Assembly (NCBI GenBank): GCA_905116865.2
Contig: CAJHNH020006968.1
Location: forward strand, 85,001-149,000
Direction of reading: 5' to 3'
DNA: 64,000 nucleotides
Source: Candidula unifasciata
Lineage: Eukaryota > Mollusca > Gastropoda > Stylommatophora > Geomitridae
Made by a program: the position numbers and the translations under genes. The notes under the pieces were generated by a model that did not search any database, was not told the origin of the DNA, and was given only the letters and a program-made list of their open reading frames with translations. Below are positions 40,921-54,600 of this stretch, piece after piece (the first letter of the stretch is position 1; every line of letters starts with the position of its first letter).

Positions 40921-41202
40921 CTTCGTCGCGTTCACCAGCTGTACACTCTGGCAGAAAGTTCTGGTTGATCGTCCACTTCTGAACTGCAGTCCTGCTCCAG
41001 AACCTGAGTGTTGCGTGTGCATCAGTTTTACAGATCTCATTCTCTTGAATACAGACTGTTGGTTCCTTGCCTCTCCGGCAGATGCACTCCGACTTCAAAG
41101 GAAGCTCCCCAATTAGTCGACTCTTACGACATGCTTTTAGGGAGGCAGTGGGTCTATTCTTGTTTTCCCCACAATGGGGCCCCGTAACCCATACAGGCGC
41201 CC
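40921..41202 (-). repeat. SINE-A with 11-bp target-site duplication
   Basis: TAAAATGTAAT flanks it at 40910-40920 and 41203-41213, giving a 282-bp element. Full length, with GAAGA tail remnant on the minus strand. Confidence 0.93.
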
Positions 41203-41599
41203 TAAAATGTAATATTTTGTTCTGTTTTATTGTAAACAAAATGAATTTAAGCGCAAGGAAAAATATATTTAACTGATACAAATGACGCATTCACTAAACA
41301 AAATTTTACTATGTCATTTAAATGTATACAAATTTACATATATCCACACTAGTAATTCTAATACTAGGTGAAATTCTAATTCTAGGTGGAATACTGCTTG
41401 TTCTCAACTGCTACTGTTGTGACTATTACTGCTGCTGTTACTGCTAACCATTATTAGAACTACGTCTAATGTGAATACTACTACTGCTTTTGCTGCTGCT
41501 ACATCTATCTCCTCTTCTTCTTCTTCTTAACTTCCTTTTTTTTTCTGAAGGTCATACGTGCAAATCCAAAATGAGTTAAATTATTTGTAACTGACCAGT

Positions 41600-41725
41600 T
41601 TGACCCGGGCTTAATTGGACACCAGGAATTTTCCTTGAAAAAAAGTAAAGTATGTCAGCATTATAATGGCCACATTACCCATTGAATTCCTTTTGGTCTG
41701 TACAATAATGGGTCTATAGTCAGTT
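41600..41725 (+). repeat. SINE-B, degraded
   Basis: TTTGACCCGGGCTTAATTGG, TCAGCATTATAATGGCCACA and TTGGTCTGTAC can be aligned in order. Confidence 0.5.
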
Positions 41726-41729
41726 CCAA

Positions 41730-42340
41730 AAGACTTGCCCAACTTTTAAATCTGTAACTCAGTAACCCTTTGGTTTAAGTTGTTGAAATTTGGTATGCAA
41801 CCTGTTAATAATCATGTCCTTGTGAGAATTTTATTTTAATGTTAACAAACATCTAGTTTTTATGTTGCCTTGTTTACTGTAAATGAAAACAGACACCGTT
41901 TTACAGCAAAAAATACAACAGGATTACAGTTACTTGAGTAAAGGGAACATTTCCAAATCAAATAGTACGTGTTTCATAGGCACTTCACTTCCAGGTGGTC
42001 ATCACCTGCATTAGCCTCCCATGAGTTACATGAACAATTTTTCATTGTGTGCGAGATAGGCTATAAAAATAATTACCAAGCATTGCTGCACATGTGAAGT
42101 GATGTCCAGTCTTCATGCATGTGTCAACTACTGTATATTTTTTGTTATGGTTGTATAAATTATTAGTCAAACAATGATCAAATAAATTTACTGCTTTAGG
42201 AAAACAGCAGCACCTGTGCCTTTGTAATTATAAAATCATAAGGACATGGGAAATCTAAGGCCACAAGCAAACATTTATGTTTATCTGTGCAGGAGTTTTC
42301 CGGGTATTTATTAAAGTTTTAGGACATCACTTTTGCAACA
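41730..42340. other. Intergenic, no feature recognised
   Basis: AT-rich unique sequence. Confidence 0.4.
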
Positions 42341-42345
42341 CACTA

Positions 42346-42536
42346 CAGCAGGGCTATTCAACTAGCGACTCACGGGCCAAATCTGGCCCATGGAGGCCTA
42401 GCAAGTGGCCCGCGGATCATTGCCAGTTGTATTGTATTAATAATCTTTCTATGCTAAGGATTAGCCCTCTGGCCCGTGAAGTTCCTCATTTTCTAAATTT
42501 TGGCACGTCGGTACACTTAGTTTAATAGCGCTGCTC
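42346..42536. mobile_element. Small hAT-type MITE
   Basis: Ends CAGCAGGGCTATTCAACT and, reversed, GAGCAGCGCTATTAAACT form imperfect TIRs. Inside are GGGCCAAATCTGGCCCATGG and GGCCCG motifs typical of hAT subterminal sequence. No clear target duplication. Confidence 0.6.
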
Positions 42537-42639
42537 TACAAAGTCATATGCTTGATGTAACAATGAACTGAAAAGTGACCTTTGCTTACTTTGCTAGTTC
42601 TACAGCTGACATCTAAAGCTACTACAACTGCTGCTATAA

Positions 42640-42870
42640 TAATCAATGTGAAGATGTAGGCAAGAGGGACATGAATGATACAGGTATTCAGGTAGATTCG
42701 CAGAAACAAAAATGCCTTTGCATGCAGGGGGCAAATCATAAAGGGATTGATGGAGACTGCAAAAAGAATGAGAGCTGAAGATCTGAGAAGAAACACACTA
42801 AACACATGTGATGACAACAATGATCCCCAAATTCTGTGCTCTAATTATGGAAGACTTCTCAATGCAGGTG
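42640..42870 (+). mobile_element. LINE 3' end fragment
   Basis: Related to 17.3-17.56 kb in opposite orientation: shared ACTGCAAAAAGAATGAGAGC and TAATTATGGAAGACTTCTCA segments. Confidence 0.55.
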
Positions 42871-42939
42871 GGTCTTGCTAGTCACACTTGCCAAATCCAT
42901 AGCTTGTGAGTCCCGTGCCACCTCATAACACAGAAAAAG

Positions 42940-43185
42940 ACTTTTTTCTGGAAGGGGGTGGGGTAGACCCACTGCTGCCTAACAAGCCTGTCAGAAAAGA
43001 TGGCTAACTAGCAATCTTTCTCTCAAATAAAAAATGCATCTGTCCTGAAAGCAAGGAACCAACAGCTTGCATATTAAAAAAACTTTTTTTTTTAAACGGA
43101 TGTGCATAGAAACTCAAGTTCTGGAAAAACAGAACTTTCTTTCAGAGTTTACAGTCTGTAAACGTCAAGAAGAAGAAGAAGACGA
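42940..43185 (+). repeat. SINE-A, diverged
   Basis: GTAGACCCACTGCTGCCTAA through GTTCTGGAAAAACAG to CGTCAAGAAGAAGAAGA. Confidence 0.7.
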
Positions 43186-43189
43186 CTAA

Positions 43190-43430
43190 TTTTGCTACTA
43201 TTGTTATTATCGCTATTACTGCTACTATTTTAATTACTGCTATTACTGCTACTATTGTAATTACTGCTATTACTGCTACTATTGTAATTACTGCTATTAC
43301 TTCTACTATTACTACAAATAATACTGTTACTACAAACTCTAAATGTCATTACTAATATACTACTAATGCTATAACTACTATATTTGCTAAGGCTCTTACT
43401 ATCTCTGCTTTTACTTCTGTTAATTGGAAT
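43190..43430 (+). repeat. ATTACTGCTACT trinucleotide-rich repeat
   Basis: Imperfect TACTGCTATTAC tandem sequence with local 27-bp units. Similar sequence occurs at 41.40-41.50 kb. Confidence 0.8.
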
Positions 43431-43829
43431 TTTGATGATTATGACGACACTTGCTGATAGTTCAGCAAAATCAGTGGTGTCCACGATGAAGAGCTTTCAT
43501 TCAGTATTCGATAACTTAATGTATGTATCTGTAATTGATAATTTATTTCCATGTGCCAAACAACGCAGGGCTTTCTGCATTTTTGTTATTAGTATTTAAG
43601 AAGGGCATAGAGTGTCCAGTACTGAACACAAAATATTGTTAAAAAAATCAACAATTATTAAAAAAATGTTTTCATATGTTTGTGTGTTTTATGTGTGTGG
43701 CAATATAACATATTAGCAAGTAGTATTTTAAATGCATAAACAAACATATTTGGATCATTGTTTTTCTCCTGTGTGTTTTTTTGTGTGTGTATATCTTATT
43801 GTTTATTGATCTGACAGCCTAAGACAATC

Positions 43830-44270
43830 CCAATCGGCACAAAGAAACATCTCATACAAAGCATATTCATTCCAACTCAATGCTTCAAGTGCCAGACATG
43901 GTCACCCATAACAAACCATGAAAGAAATTTAGTAACCAAGAAAATGAGATGTCTGAGAACGGCTGCAGGAGTCACCAGATGAGCTAACATCAGAAATAAG
44001 GTCATAAGAGAAAAGATCAGCAAAGAACAATTCTAAATTACATATAAAGACAGCATATCAAGTTGTTTGCCCATACAGAATGCCTTGTGATGCCATTCCA
44101 TTCAAGGCATACACCAAAAAAGAGAGGAAGAATGTAGAGCATAAGGTCGACCGCGAACAACATAAAAAAGATAAAATGAGAGAAACTACAACAGCCCAAT
44201 GTGCATGTGGTCTCGGTGGTCAGAAGAGCAAGAAGCAGAGAACAATTCTAAATTACATATAAAGTTGCTT
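43830..44270 (+). mobile_element. LINE C-terminal fragment
   Basis: Parallel to 45.79-46.27 kb. Contains AIPFKAYTKKERKN followed by a diverged tail and several frameshifts. Confidence 0.65.
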
Positions 44271-44274
44271 GCCC

Positions 44275-45180
44275 ACTTAGAATGCCTTCCCTAAACTTGG
44301 CACATTATTTAGATTGTCTTTTCCCCACCTTGATATATATTTTAGATTCTTTTTCCCTTATCCAGCACATAATTAAGATGTCCTCCAAACAGTTGGCACA
44401 TAGAGTAGATTGCCTGCACCCAACTTTACACTTATTTAATATTTACTGTCTTCCTTTAACTTTGCTTTTTTTTTTTTTTTTTTTTTTACAAAATTGTCTA
44501 TGTGAAAGACGTCCCCATATATATAAGACGATCTCTATTTGTTTTCGACCCAAACTGAGAAATAAATATTTTAAACACACATTCTGTGTATATGAGTTGT
44601 GGACCAGTTTTAAACTTAAAACTCTGGGAAAACGTACTGCCTTAAACACAGAAAAATATGGTGCGTACAGCATTTTTATCTACAGATCTTGCAGTCATTT
44701 ATACAGCATGATATCTTGGTTGTTTTATCCAAGCAGCTTTTCAATGAACTCAATATTTCTACACCACACAATTTGAAATCCTCGACTCTGCATATTTGTT
44801 ACCTGAACCAGTTTGATTTTTTTTTTTAAAGGTGAAAATAAACAATGAATACCAGTGGTTGTGTTAAAGTTAAAATCCTATAAAATTCTCCATAATGAAG
44901 GTTGACTGCAGTGCACTCATTGCTATCCTTAAGAATGTTACATGGTAAGGCCCCAATCTCTTTCATGATGCAGCTCTCGTACATTTTCAGGAAACCATGA
45001 GAAATAAGGTTTTTTTAAAATAAACTGTCCAATGCCCCTAGTACTCGAGGATCATGAAACTGTTAAATATAATCACTAACCCCGAAGCCAAAATGCTGTA
45101 TAAATAAAGTAAATTTAAAACAGCACAATAGAACACTATCCTCTGGAAAGACTGAAAGGTGTCAACAATAAATGAAGCAA
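44275..45180. other. Intergenic or 3' flank of the minus-strand gene
   Basis: AT-rich, with a run of about 20 T at 44467-44487. I found no convincing AATAAA on the minus strand close to the stop codon at 45183. Confidence 0.4.
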
Positions 45181-45182
45181 GC

Positions 45183-45615
45183 TTATTTGTATTTTTGAAA
45201 CTCATTTGTCGAATGAAAACTTTTAGTAGCTGAATGGAATCTCTGACCATTAGGTCTCGATGCCCTCTGAAAGTTCTGTGGGTTGACAGCTCTGGTAGAT
45301 ACTGGGCCATTCTGAAAAGATCCACGATGAGGATATCTGTACCCCAAGTTAGGATTTACAAGTGGCGGAGCAGCAGGAAACTGAGACCGGTTACAGAATG
45401 GTGGTGGTGGCCGTGTGGGTGACCAGTAAGGTACTTGGAATGGTGGTGGAGGTCTGCTGATTAAACCCTGAGCCTGAGGGATTCTTTGCTGCTGCAGAGG
45501 TTGCCTGGTTGGCTGTCCTGCACCTCTGAAGTTTTTGGCATGGTACTTGTGTTCTCTGTATGTGTCTGCTGGACGACTCATTCGTTCTTCATTTCGCGGC
45601 TGCGGTCCAGTAGGT
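45183..45615 (-). CDS. Unrecognised gene, last coding exon
   Basis: The acceptor is TTTTTAGTATTAG. The first base completes Lys from AA carried over, then PTGPQPRNEERMSRPADTYR, RPPPPFQVPYW, RPPPPFCNRSQF and a Ser/Asn/Phe-rich end FHSTNEFQKYK, stop TAA. 144 codons including the stop. Confidence 0.78.
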
Positions 45616-48600
45616 CTAATACTAAAAAGTTGAAGTGAAAATAAATTAAATAAAGTAATTACTTTAGACTAAACTACTAAGTGACCACTAAAGACACGGC
45701 ACAAAAGTTAAATGCATTTGGAAACAAATGCCTCAGGAAAATGTTGAACACAAACAATTCAAGAGGGGTAAAGAAATAAGAGAAATGTCTGGGCAACCAC
45801 TGATAATAGACATCTCAGACAAAGCATATTCATTCCCACCTTATGATACCAGTGCCAGACATGGTCACTCACAACAAAACATAAAAGAAAATTAATAACC
45901 ATGGAAATGAGGTGTCTGAAAAAAGCTGTAGGAGTGACCAGAAGAGATAAAATCAGGAATCAGGTCATACGAGATTAAGTCGGCACAGAACTAATTCTAA
46001 ATTACATAGAAAGACAGCAAATCAAATGGTTTGCCTACTTGGAGAGAGTGCCTTCTGATGCTGAACTATTCAAGGCATATACCAAAATAGGAGAGGGACG
46101 TAGAGCTAGAGGTATACCAAGAACAAGATGGAAGGATAACATCAGAGAGACTACAGTACCACGATGTGTTTTTGGTCAAAGCAGCCAGAAAAGCATGAAG
46201 CAGGATCTTATATCTCCCTCGACACCTGAAGCGTTAAAAGGGGAAGGGTTAAGAAGAAGAACCACTGATAATAATACTTAAATGACAAAGAAGATGGCAC
46301 TATACTGGACACATCCCGAGAAGAAGCGAGCTCAGAATCATCAAACACTAAAATGGGAAATGGAGGGATCGATAAAGTGAGGACACTCAAAAAGAAACCC
46401 TAAAACGAATGCTGATGAGAGAGGCCAAAGGTACTGGACTGGATTCTATCCATGATGTCGAAGAGATTACACAGGATAGAATGTCATAGAGAAATAGACT
46501 GTGAGCCCTATGTGACATATAATAGCACAACAGAACAAAGATAAACTACTTTACAACTAACTATCCCCAGTGTGGGTTCCGGGGCCCCCGTGTGGGTTAC
46601 AGGGCCCCATTGTAGGGGAAAACAAGAATAGACCCACTGCCTCCCCAAAAGCATGTCGTAAGAGTCGACTAATTGGGGAGCTTCCTTTGAAGTCGGAGTG
46701 GTGAACGCAAAGAAGAAGAAGACAACTAACTATAAAGCAGTGATCAATTTATAATTTTCTAGGTTTGGAAAAAACTGTGGGAATGAGGAGACAGAATTTC
46801 TCCATGTTGGATGATTTGGCAGCCGAATGTCTATGTTAAATGTCCACAGATCGTTTCTGTGAGATGTCTCATTAGTTTTACTTCAGTAAATCGTGGTTGT
46901 TTGTGTATCATCTTACAACCGCTAGCCCATCTCCCAACTGACCACTGGTGGGTGAGTGGGGTTGGCTGGCTAAACTTCTTTCTGTACCAAGTAACTCACC
47001 ATAAGTTTGTTGGTTAGCCAATACATAACACCCCCTTTGTGGGTTCTGGGGTCCCATTCTGGTGCTGGGGGAGAACTGACCCACTGCCCCCAAAACAAGC
47101 ATGTCATAAAAGCCTACTAATAATGGGTGTTTCCTTCGAAGTCAGAGTGCATCTGCCTGAGAGGCGATGAACAAACAGTAGCACACAAATAAACAGATCT
47201 GTGAAACAGCTGTGCACACAAAACTCAATTTCTGGAATGAGACCAAAGTCTAGAAGTTGACAAACAACCAGAACCTTCCACCAGAGTTTACAGCCTGTGA
47301 ATGTGAAGAAAAATAAGAATATCTTTTTTTTTTTAAAAGCAAGCTTATTTGTATTTTGAAAAGAAGACCCCATTAACTCTTTCAGTCCCATGCAGACATT
47401 AATTTAACTCATTATATTCTTCTTCTTTGTTCACGGGCTGTAAGCTCCGGTGGAAAGTCCTGGCTGTTCGTCCATTTGGACTTTGGCTTTGTGCTAGGAT
47501 CTGTGTTTTGAGTGTTTATCTATTTTACTGGCTTATTTGTGTGCAGTTGGTTGTTCCTTGCCGCTCAGGCAGATACACTCTGACTTCAGAGGAAGTCCCC
47601 CAATTAGTAGACTCCTAAAACATACTCTGAACTCGTTATATTCAATAAATTTGTTACTCAAAGTAAGACACGTCTGGGTCTAAATGGGTTCAAATAATAA
47701 GACAACAGAACAAAGTAAGTTACAGAAAAGATTACGATAGAATGCGGTAATGTACTCAATGGATGAGACTTGAGGAGTTAACTAAAAGCATATCATGTAA
47801 AGAGTAACCAGCAAACTCATGGTGAGCTGCTTGGTACTAAAAAAGTTTAGGTGAATTTTTAAAACTTGTTTGCACTCCCAGACTGACCGACCATAAAACG
47901 AGTGGCAGAACCAGATCTAGGAATTCAAAAACCAATTGTCAGGATATTGGTCACATCGCCCATGGAGTACCATGTGGTCTACAAAAATATAGGATGACAT
48001 CATATGCCCAATACATCTCAAAGTGTTACAATAGGACCACTTTTTCATATGTTTATTACCTAATAGTTCATTAAGGATTATGAAGACAGTAACTGCTAAG
48101 ACCAAGAATGGAATTCAGTGCACCCCTACAAAACAGCTTGATGATCTGGACTTCGCTGATGATATTTGCTCTTCTGTCCCATTCACGGAATCAGATACAA
48201 GATAAATTTAATATACTTGATGCAAGATCACAGCAGCTAAGTGTGAAAATCCATAAAGGAAAGACAAAGATGAGAAGATGCCAATGTTGTTACTCTTAAT
48301 GGCACCCCACTCCAAGAGTGGAGTCAACACCTATTTGGAAGTAATGTAGATAAAGATGGGGGAAATTAAAACAAGAATACAAGGGCAAGAGGATAATAGC
48401 ACAAGGGAATTTGTGGAGGTAAGTTACAAGAAAGGCTAAACTTCAAATAATTGTAAGTCAAATCAGTACTTTTGTTGCCTTAGTCTGGAAAATTACCAAG
48501 GATACGGGCGAACCACCGCTGTAAACTAGTACTCCAAGATACCTTCCCACTGTGGAGTTCCCGGAAACGAAAGAGCTGATAAACCTAATTTGCAACTGGA

Positions 48601-51600
48601 ACAGTGACATACCAGTCTCTTATCAATAAAGAGAGAATGATCAAATCAATCAGACTGATAGAGATGATTACCATATTATGGAAGAATAGCAAAGGAACAA
48701 GGGCACAGGAGCTTACATGTACAACAAATTTAAGATTGGAATACTTGTGGACTGGCACCTGAAACAAAAGATCAATCCTTCAAGACTCTCCCAGATTCGA
48801 CGCTTTCAGGCAAAACCTTTTGGAAGTCAAACTTTTGCTTAGTGAATTCTAATCATACACAGCTTTTGCAGATATAGATTTTATTTATGGGGCGGAAGAA
48901 GAGGTACTTTTAAATGGGGCGGAAACATGGAGAACAACTAAGGCAATTACTAATAAATTCCAGACATTCATTAACTGGTGCCTGCGCTGAATAGAGGGAA
49001 TTAAATGGTATGATAGAGTAACTAATGTAGAGCTTTGGACAAGAATTAAGCAAGCTCCAGTGGACCAAGAGGTGAGGAAAGGACGCTGGCATTGGATAGG
49101 ACACACATTGAGAAAACCGGAGAACAGCATAACTCAGAATGTCTTTGCATTGGAACCCACAGGAGCATAAAAATAAAGGAAGGTCAAAAAAGCTGAAAAA
49201 TGAAGTTAAAAAGATAGGGAGGACATGGGGAGAGCTCTATGCAATAGTGAAGGATAGAACAACTTAGCATGAGTTTGTTGAGGGCCTATAATCCATTGGG
49301 GGATAGAAAGGCATAAGAAGAAGCTCAATGAGGAGCAAGAGTTGAGACGATTTGGGTCATCTAATGAGACTACCCTGATATTAAGTGCCGCAGAGAGAGA
49401 GAGAGACACTGAAGAATTATAATGAACACAGGAGGGGGATAAATGGAATGACTGCATCTTCTTCCTCTTCTTCTTTGTCTTCAACAGCTGTACACTTAGC
49501 GGAAATTTCTGTTTGCTCGTGGACCTCTGGACTTAAGTCTTGTTCCTGAACCTAAATGTTGCATGCACATCAGTTTTACAGTTCTGACTTATTTGTATGC
49601 AGACTGCTCTTAGACTGATGCACTCTGACTTCGAAAGAAGCCTCCTCTTACGACATGCTTGTTGGGGAGGCAGTGGGTCTATTCTTGTCTTCCCCACAGT
49701 GGAGCCCCGGAACGACTTGATCAAGAATAGCCCTCCAGAAACAAAGATCAACTTTTACAACATATTAAAAAGCACACAGATCCGTATATCTCCCTCCAAC
49801 ACTCTGACGAAGTAAATGGAGGAAGAAAAGAAAAACATTGTACTCACTTTGAACTAACAGTATTTTTGTCTACTTGGATCTCTGAAGGCTTTGGAATGTC
49901 ATCTATCAGTTTAATATTCTGAAGCTCAATCAAATCTGTGAAAAAAATCATGCTCTAATTCATTCTACATTAGAAAACCTTTCATTAAATTACTCCAGTA
50001 AAACATGTAATTCTAACTGATACATTCTATACAAGAATCACTAACTTGGCATAAAGACTACATAGGGCTACTCCATCGTTCCCAGCAGGTTTCCTAGCAA
50101 ATGCTAAATGGGCAGAATAATAACCATTACCAAAAAGACCCTAGATACACAGTTGAAGTAGTCACTATGAAAGCCAGTGTCGTTTGGTATGCTGTGATCA
50201 ATAAAGAAAAAAAGAGAATACATTTCAGGATGGTTGCGACTCACGGGGAAGAAAGAGTCATGCAGCAAATATTTCTCAATATCATGGATGGAATGCAGTT
50301 CCCCACCTTTGGCCTCTCTCAATAATGTTCACCTTAGGGTGTCTCTTGAGCGTCCTCGTTTTCCACAATTCATCTGTCAATTACTCGAGGTTCTAATTTC
50401 ACTGCGGATGGGTCTCGCCATCACTGCTCCACTCCTGTCCTAGTGGAAATCACATAAAATTTCCTGGTCTGCCCCTTATGAAAACTAGTGAAAAAATGTG
50501 TTCCAGTTCTTGAAGCTTGTACAGGCAATCCATTTGTTTCCCATTTCAATCCTGTTAGTGATTCTCTGTCTGCTTCTCTTCGTGACGTGCTCAATATATT
50601 GCCATCTTTTTTTTTCTCCAAGAACTTGACACAAGTAGCTGTTCACACATTTCTCTTATTTCTTTGCCTCTCAGATCAACCCAACCTGAAAATGGATACC
50701 AGAAAATCTTATGAAAGGTAAGGATGTAACACTGACATCATCCCTCATCAAGTGTCTTCTTCTTCTTCTCTTCCACCTTGTACCTCAGCAAAATGTTGGG
50801 GGGGGGGGGGGATGTAACGTTCGTTGATCAGCTCTCTCAAGAGCACAATTAAGACTGAGTTCATTTCTGTAAGGCTGTTCTTAATGCCATCACTCCTTAT
50901 TTTCCTAGGTCTTCCACTCGCTCTATACCCGTTGTAACGTTTTAGTGTGGCTCGCTATGGCAGATAGTACCAGGGCATTCTTGTTAGGTGTCCAAACCAC
51001 TTCATTTGTTGTTCTTTGATGACTGATAAAACTGGCTTTATTCCTAGCATTCGTCTGATTTTGTGATTTCGTATTCTGTCTTTCCTTGAAACTCCTGCAG
51101 CTCTTCAAAGGCGTTTCATCTCTGTTGTCACAATTTTACGTTCATTTGAGAATGTAAGTGTCCACATCTGGCACTGATAGCATGGTGTTGGCCAAAAAAT
51201 AGTTCTAATAAGATTCACTTTAGTACCTCAGGGTAATTGCTTGTGTGAAAAAAAAAAAAGGAAAGTTGTGAGATTTGAACCAGCATCACTTATAAACAAT
51301 AAGTGCTCTGCCACCAGTACGGACAGCTGATAAGAAATTGTCCACCTGTGTTGCCGTATGCATGCAACTTGGTAGCTACAGCGACGTTCCTGGATTTACC
51401 CCAGAGTGTTAACTCTGGTACCCATTACCTAGAGGCTGGGTGAACCCCGGGATCCGCCCAGTTTCGAACACCGGCCGTGAGCTGCAGCGAGTCGCAGCTG
51501 GATTTGAAAGCGAGTCTCCTATCAACTACACTAACGCTAATGCTTGTGTGTCAACAAGCAAAGTAGTTTCCTACATTACTTGATTAGCTCTGGCAGATCT

Positions 51601-54600
51601 TGAGGTAATTTCTATGTATCAAGTGTCTACTGGTCAATTAAAAGGTCTAGTACCATATGCTAAATAAGCTGGAAGAAATTAAAACTGGTCTTTAAATTTA
51701 CTTATTTACTCGTGTGTCCATTTCAGGGTTCCATTGCAGAGGCAATTTTTAAAAAAAAATTTTTTTACAAAATGTCTCTCTGTTTCCTAACAAGCATTTA
51801 ATAGAAGTCGACTAATTATGGATGCTTCCTTCGAAGTCAGAATGTATCTGAACGAGAGATGAGAAACCAGAAGTCTGCAGACAAAAAAAATCAAAGCCAG
51901 ACCTGTAAACAGATGTGCATGTAAAACTTAAGTTCTGGAACAGGACCAAATTCCAGAAGTCAACAAACAACCAGATTTCCCACCAGTGTTTACAGCCAGT
52001 AAACACAAAGAAGAAGAAGAAGAATATTCTTAAAGAAAGAAAAGCTTAACTGGCAAATGACTGTGATTTAAAATGTAAATATGTGGTCGTTCTACACCCT
52101 TAAAAGAGCAGATGGTACACTGTATTGTGGTTTACAGCTAGACTGCATATCAAAGTCAAATCTGAACTTTTTGTTGCAAGGCATCTGACTTCAGCAAATC
52201 CCTAATTAGTCGCCTTTTATGACATGCTTGTTAGGGAGCATTCGACTCTGCCTTTGGAGAAAAGAAACTGGGCCCACAGGAGCATCCCTACAAGATATAC
52301 CATGGTGCACCGTTAAGATCCCAAGCAAACCATCCTGTTTATGATCCATATTGAAATAGATGCATAGCAACCACTGATCACTAAAGAAAGAAGAAGAACA
52401 ACAAGAACAAGAACAGGAACAAGAAAAAGAAAGAATAAGAAGAAGGGGGCATTGTGTCAATCCTTTTAACCCCCAAAAATAGTGCCCCAAAACCCACAAG
52501 TGAAAAATCTGAAGTTAGTGGGTTGGTCACTCACCTTCTGTGTTGAAGCCGTGAATTGTTTCTAGATTGTCATGTTGTTGCTTCTGGGCAGCCTATATCA
52601 TTTCATACACACAAAACTTTATAAACAAACTGTTGACTAGTGACATCCAAACAGTGAATATCTAGGCTACATAATAAACAGCAATGGAGACTGTTCAACA
52701 ACAGTCAAAAGGAGGGTGGCCACAGGAATAGGAAGATTAAGTTAGTCTTTCCTCTTGTGTCGAGTGCGGCACATAGGGCAGAGGTCGTGACTCTCCATGC
52801 ACGGCGGTCCGTTGCAATCCGTTGTAGGTCTTGGATGTTTGAGTGGCCCATGAGCGAGCCTTCCCTGATGATAGTTCTACGTAGGGTTTCCCTTGGTCTT
52901 CCACGAGATCTTTTCCCCTGTGGTGTCCAGATGAGGGCTTGGTAAGGAAGTCTTGATTTATCCATTCTAAGGGCGTGGCCGACATAGTTCCAGCGGCGTT
53001 TTCGTATAAAATTTGACACATACTCTTGCCTGGATTCTTGCCTTATTTGTGTATTGGTTCGGAAATCTGACTAATAGGAAGATTAAGCAACAATAAAGGA
53101 CTATGGCTAGGTACCAGCAAGGAAATAAAAGTCAAAATTTTTAGAACATGCATTTTCCCTGTAGCAACACAGGGATGTGAGTCGTAGACTATCTTGCAGT
53201 CATTGAGGAAGAAAATAGGAGTTTTTGAGCTGAAATGCTATAGAAAGATTCTCAGAATACCGTGGACAAAGAAGAAAAGAAATACTGACATCCTAAAAGA
53301 TCTGAACAATAAGGAAGATTGGCTAATAAACAGCATCTTTTCCCATTTATGTGTCTATTTTCCATTTTACTGTTAACCTACAAATAAAGTATTAAAGCAA
53401 GTTCTGATAAAAATATCTTCTCCTTCAGTGTTTACCATTAAGACAGTGGTTTTGATGTTGTGTTGTGGTTTACAGCTAGACCGCAATATATGTGCCATTT
53501 GGCAAAACATATGCTATTTCAGCAAACCATTAATAATTTCTCTTTTGCATCATGCTTATTAAGGGCCTTTTTTCCCTCAAAATGGGGCCCTGTACACAGG
53601 GACTTCACAGACCCAAACTGCATCACATTTATTTACTTCAATGATTCTCTGGGCTCTAATCATGCAGCCTGCTCAAGCACATTGATAGACATTTCCACAC
53701 AGCCGATCTTGAACAGGAACAGATGTGGAAAACACTAATGAGTTGACAACAGAATGTTTATTACTTCAATGAAATTCCTCTTGATCAATATAATGTACCA
53801 GAGGTTTGTTGTCTATGGAATCACTACTGCATCACACATTATATTGACTACTGTTACCCTGACCCTGATTTGATCCTCACATTCAGCACTCTCACTGTAT
53901 TTGCACTTCTAGATTACCAAAAACTTCATTCAATGAAACCACATCTCACAGCAGAAATACTTCCTCTATTTCAAACTGTCATACAGCCTTAGCCAGGTTT
54001 TATGCAGAGACTGGCCAGCAGGTGCCACAGAGGTGGAAATTCAGCAAATAATTCAAGATAATGCTAAGGAAGATCAGGACAGGCATGCTTCGTTCAGAGT
54101 GGCATACCTCGCTGCAGAGGTCACGGGTGAGGAGTATTGTCTGGATTTTTTCACCAGAGCATGCCGGTGTGTTGGGAAATGAACAGTCGGACAGACTGGC
54201 TGGCTCTGCGCAACTTGGTGGAATACTGATGTATGACAAGGCAGACGTGGTTAGTGCCTTGTGAGAGAGTGTGCACAGTTCGGAGGAGCAGATGGATCAC
54301 CACAGTCTGGTGAGATTAATGCAGTTGGGGGTGACGAGAGGTTTTGGCAGATGCTCGAGGTTCAGAGGAAAGGCAAGACAGGTGTTTGATCAGAATGCTA
54401 CTGGCACAATTAGTATCGGAACTTTTCGCTGGCTGCTGAAGATGGGGATGGAGTGCTTATGGGAATGCCCCGAGTGCTGTGATGTCGGTTCTTGAATCAA
54501 ATCAAATCAATAAAATCAGCCAGGTTTCATCTCAGGAATGGGCTGATGGCTCAATTGCATTTACATGATCTTAAGATGAATTTATCCCAGGCATTTAGAG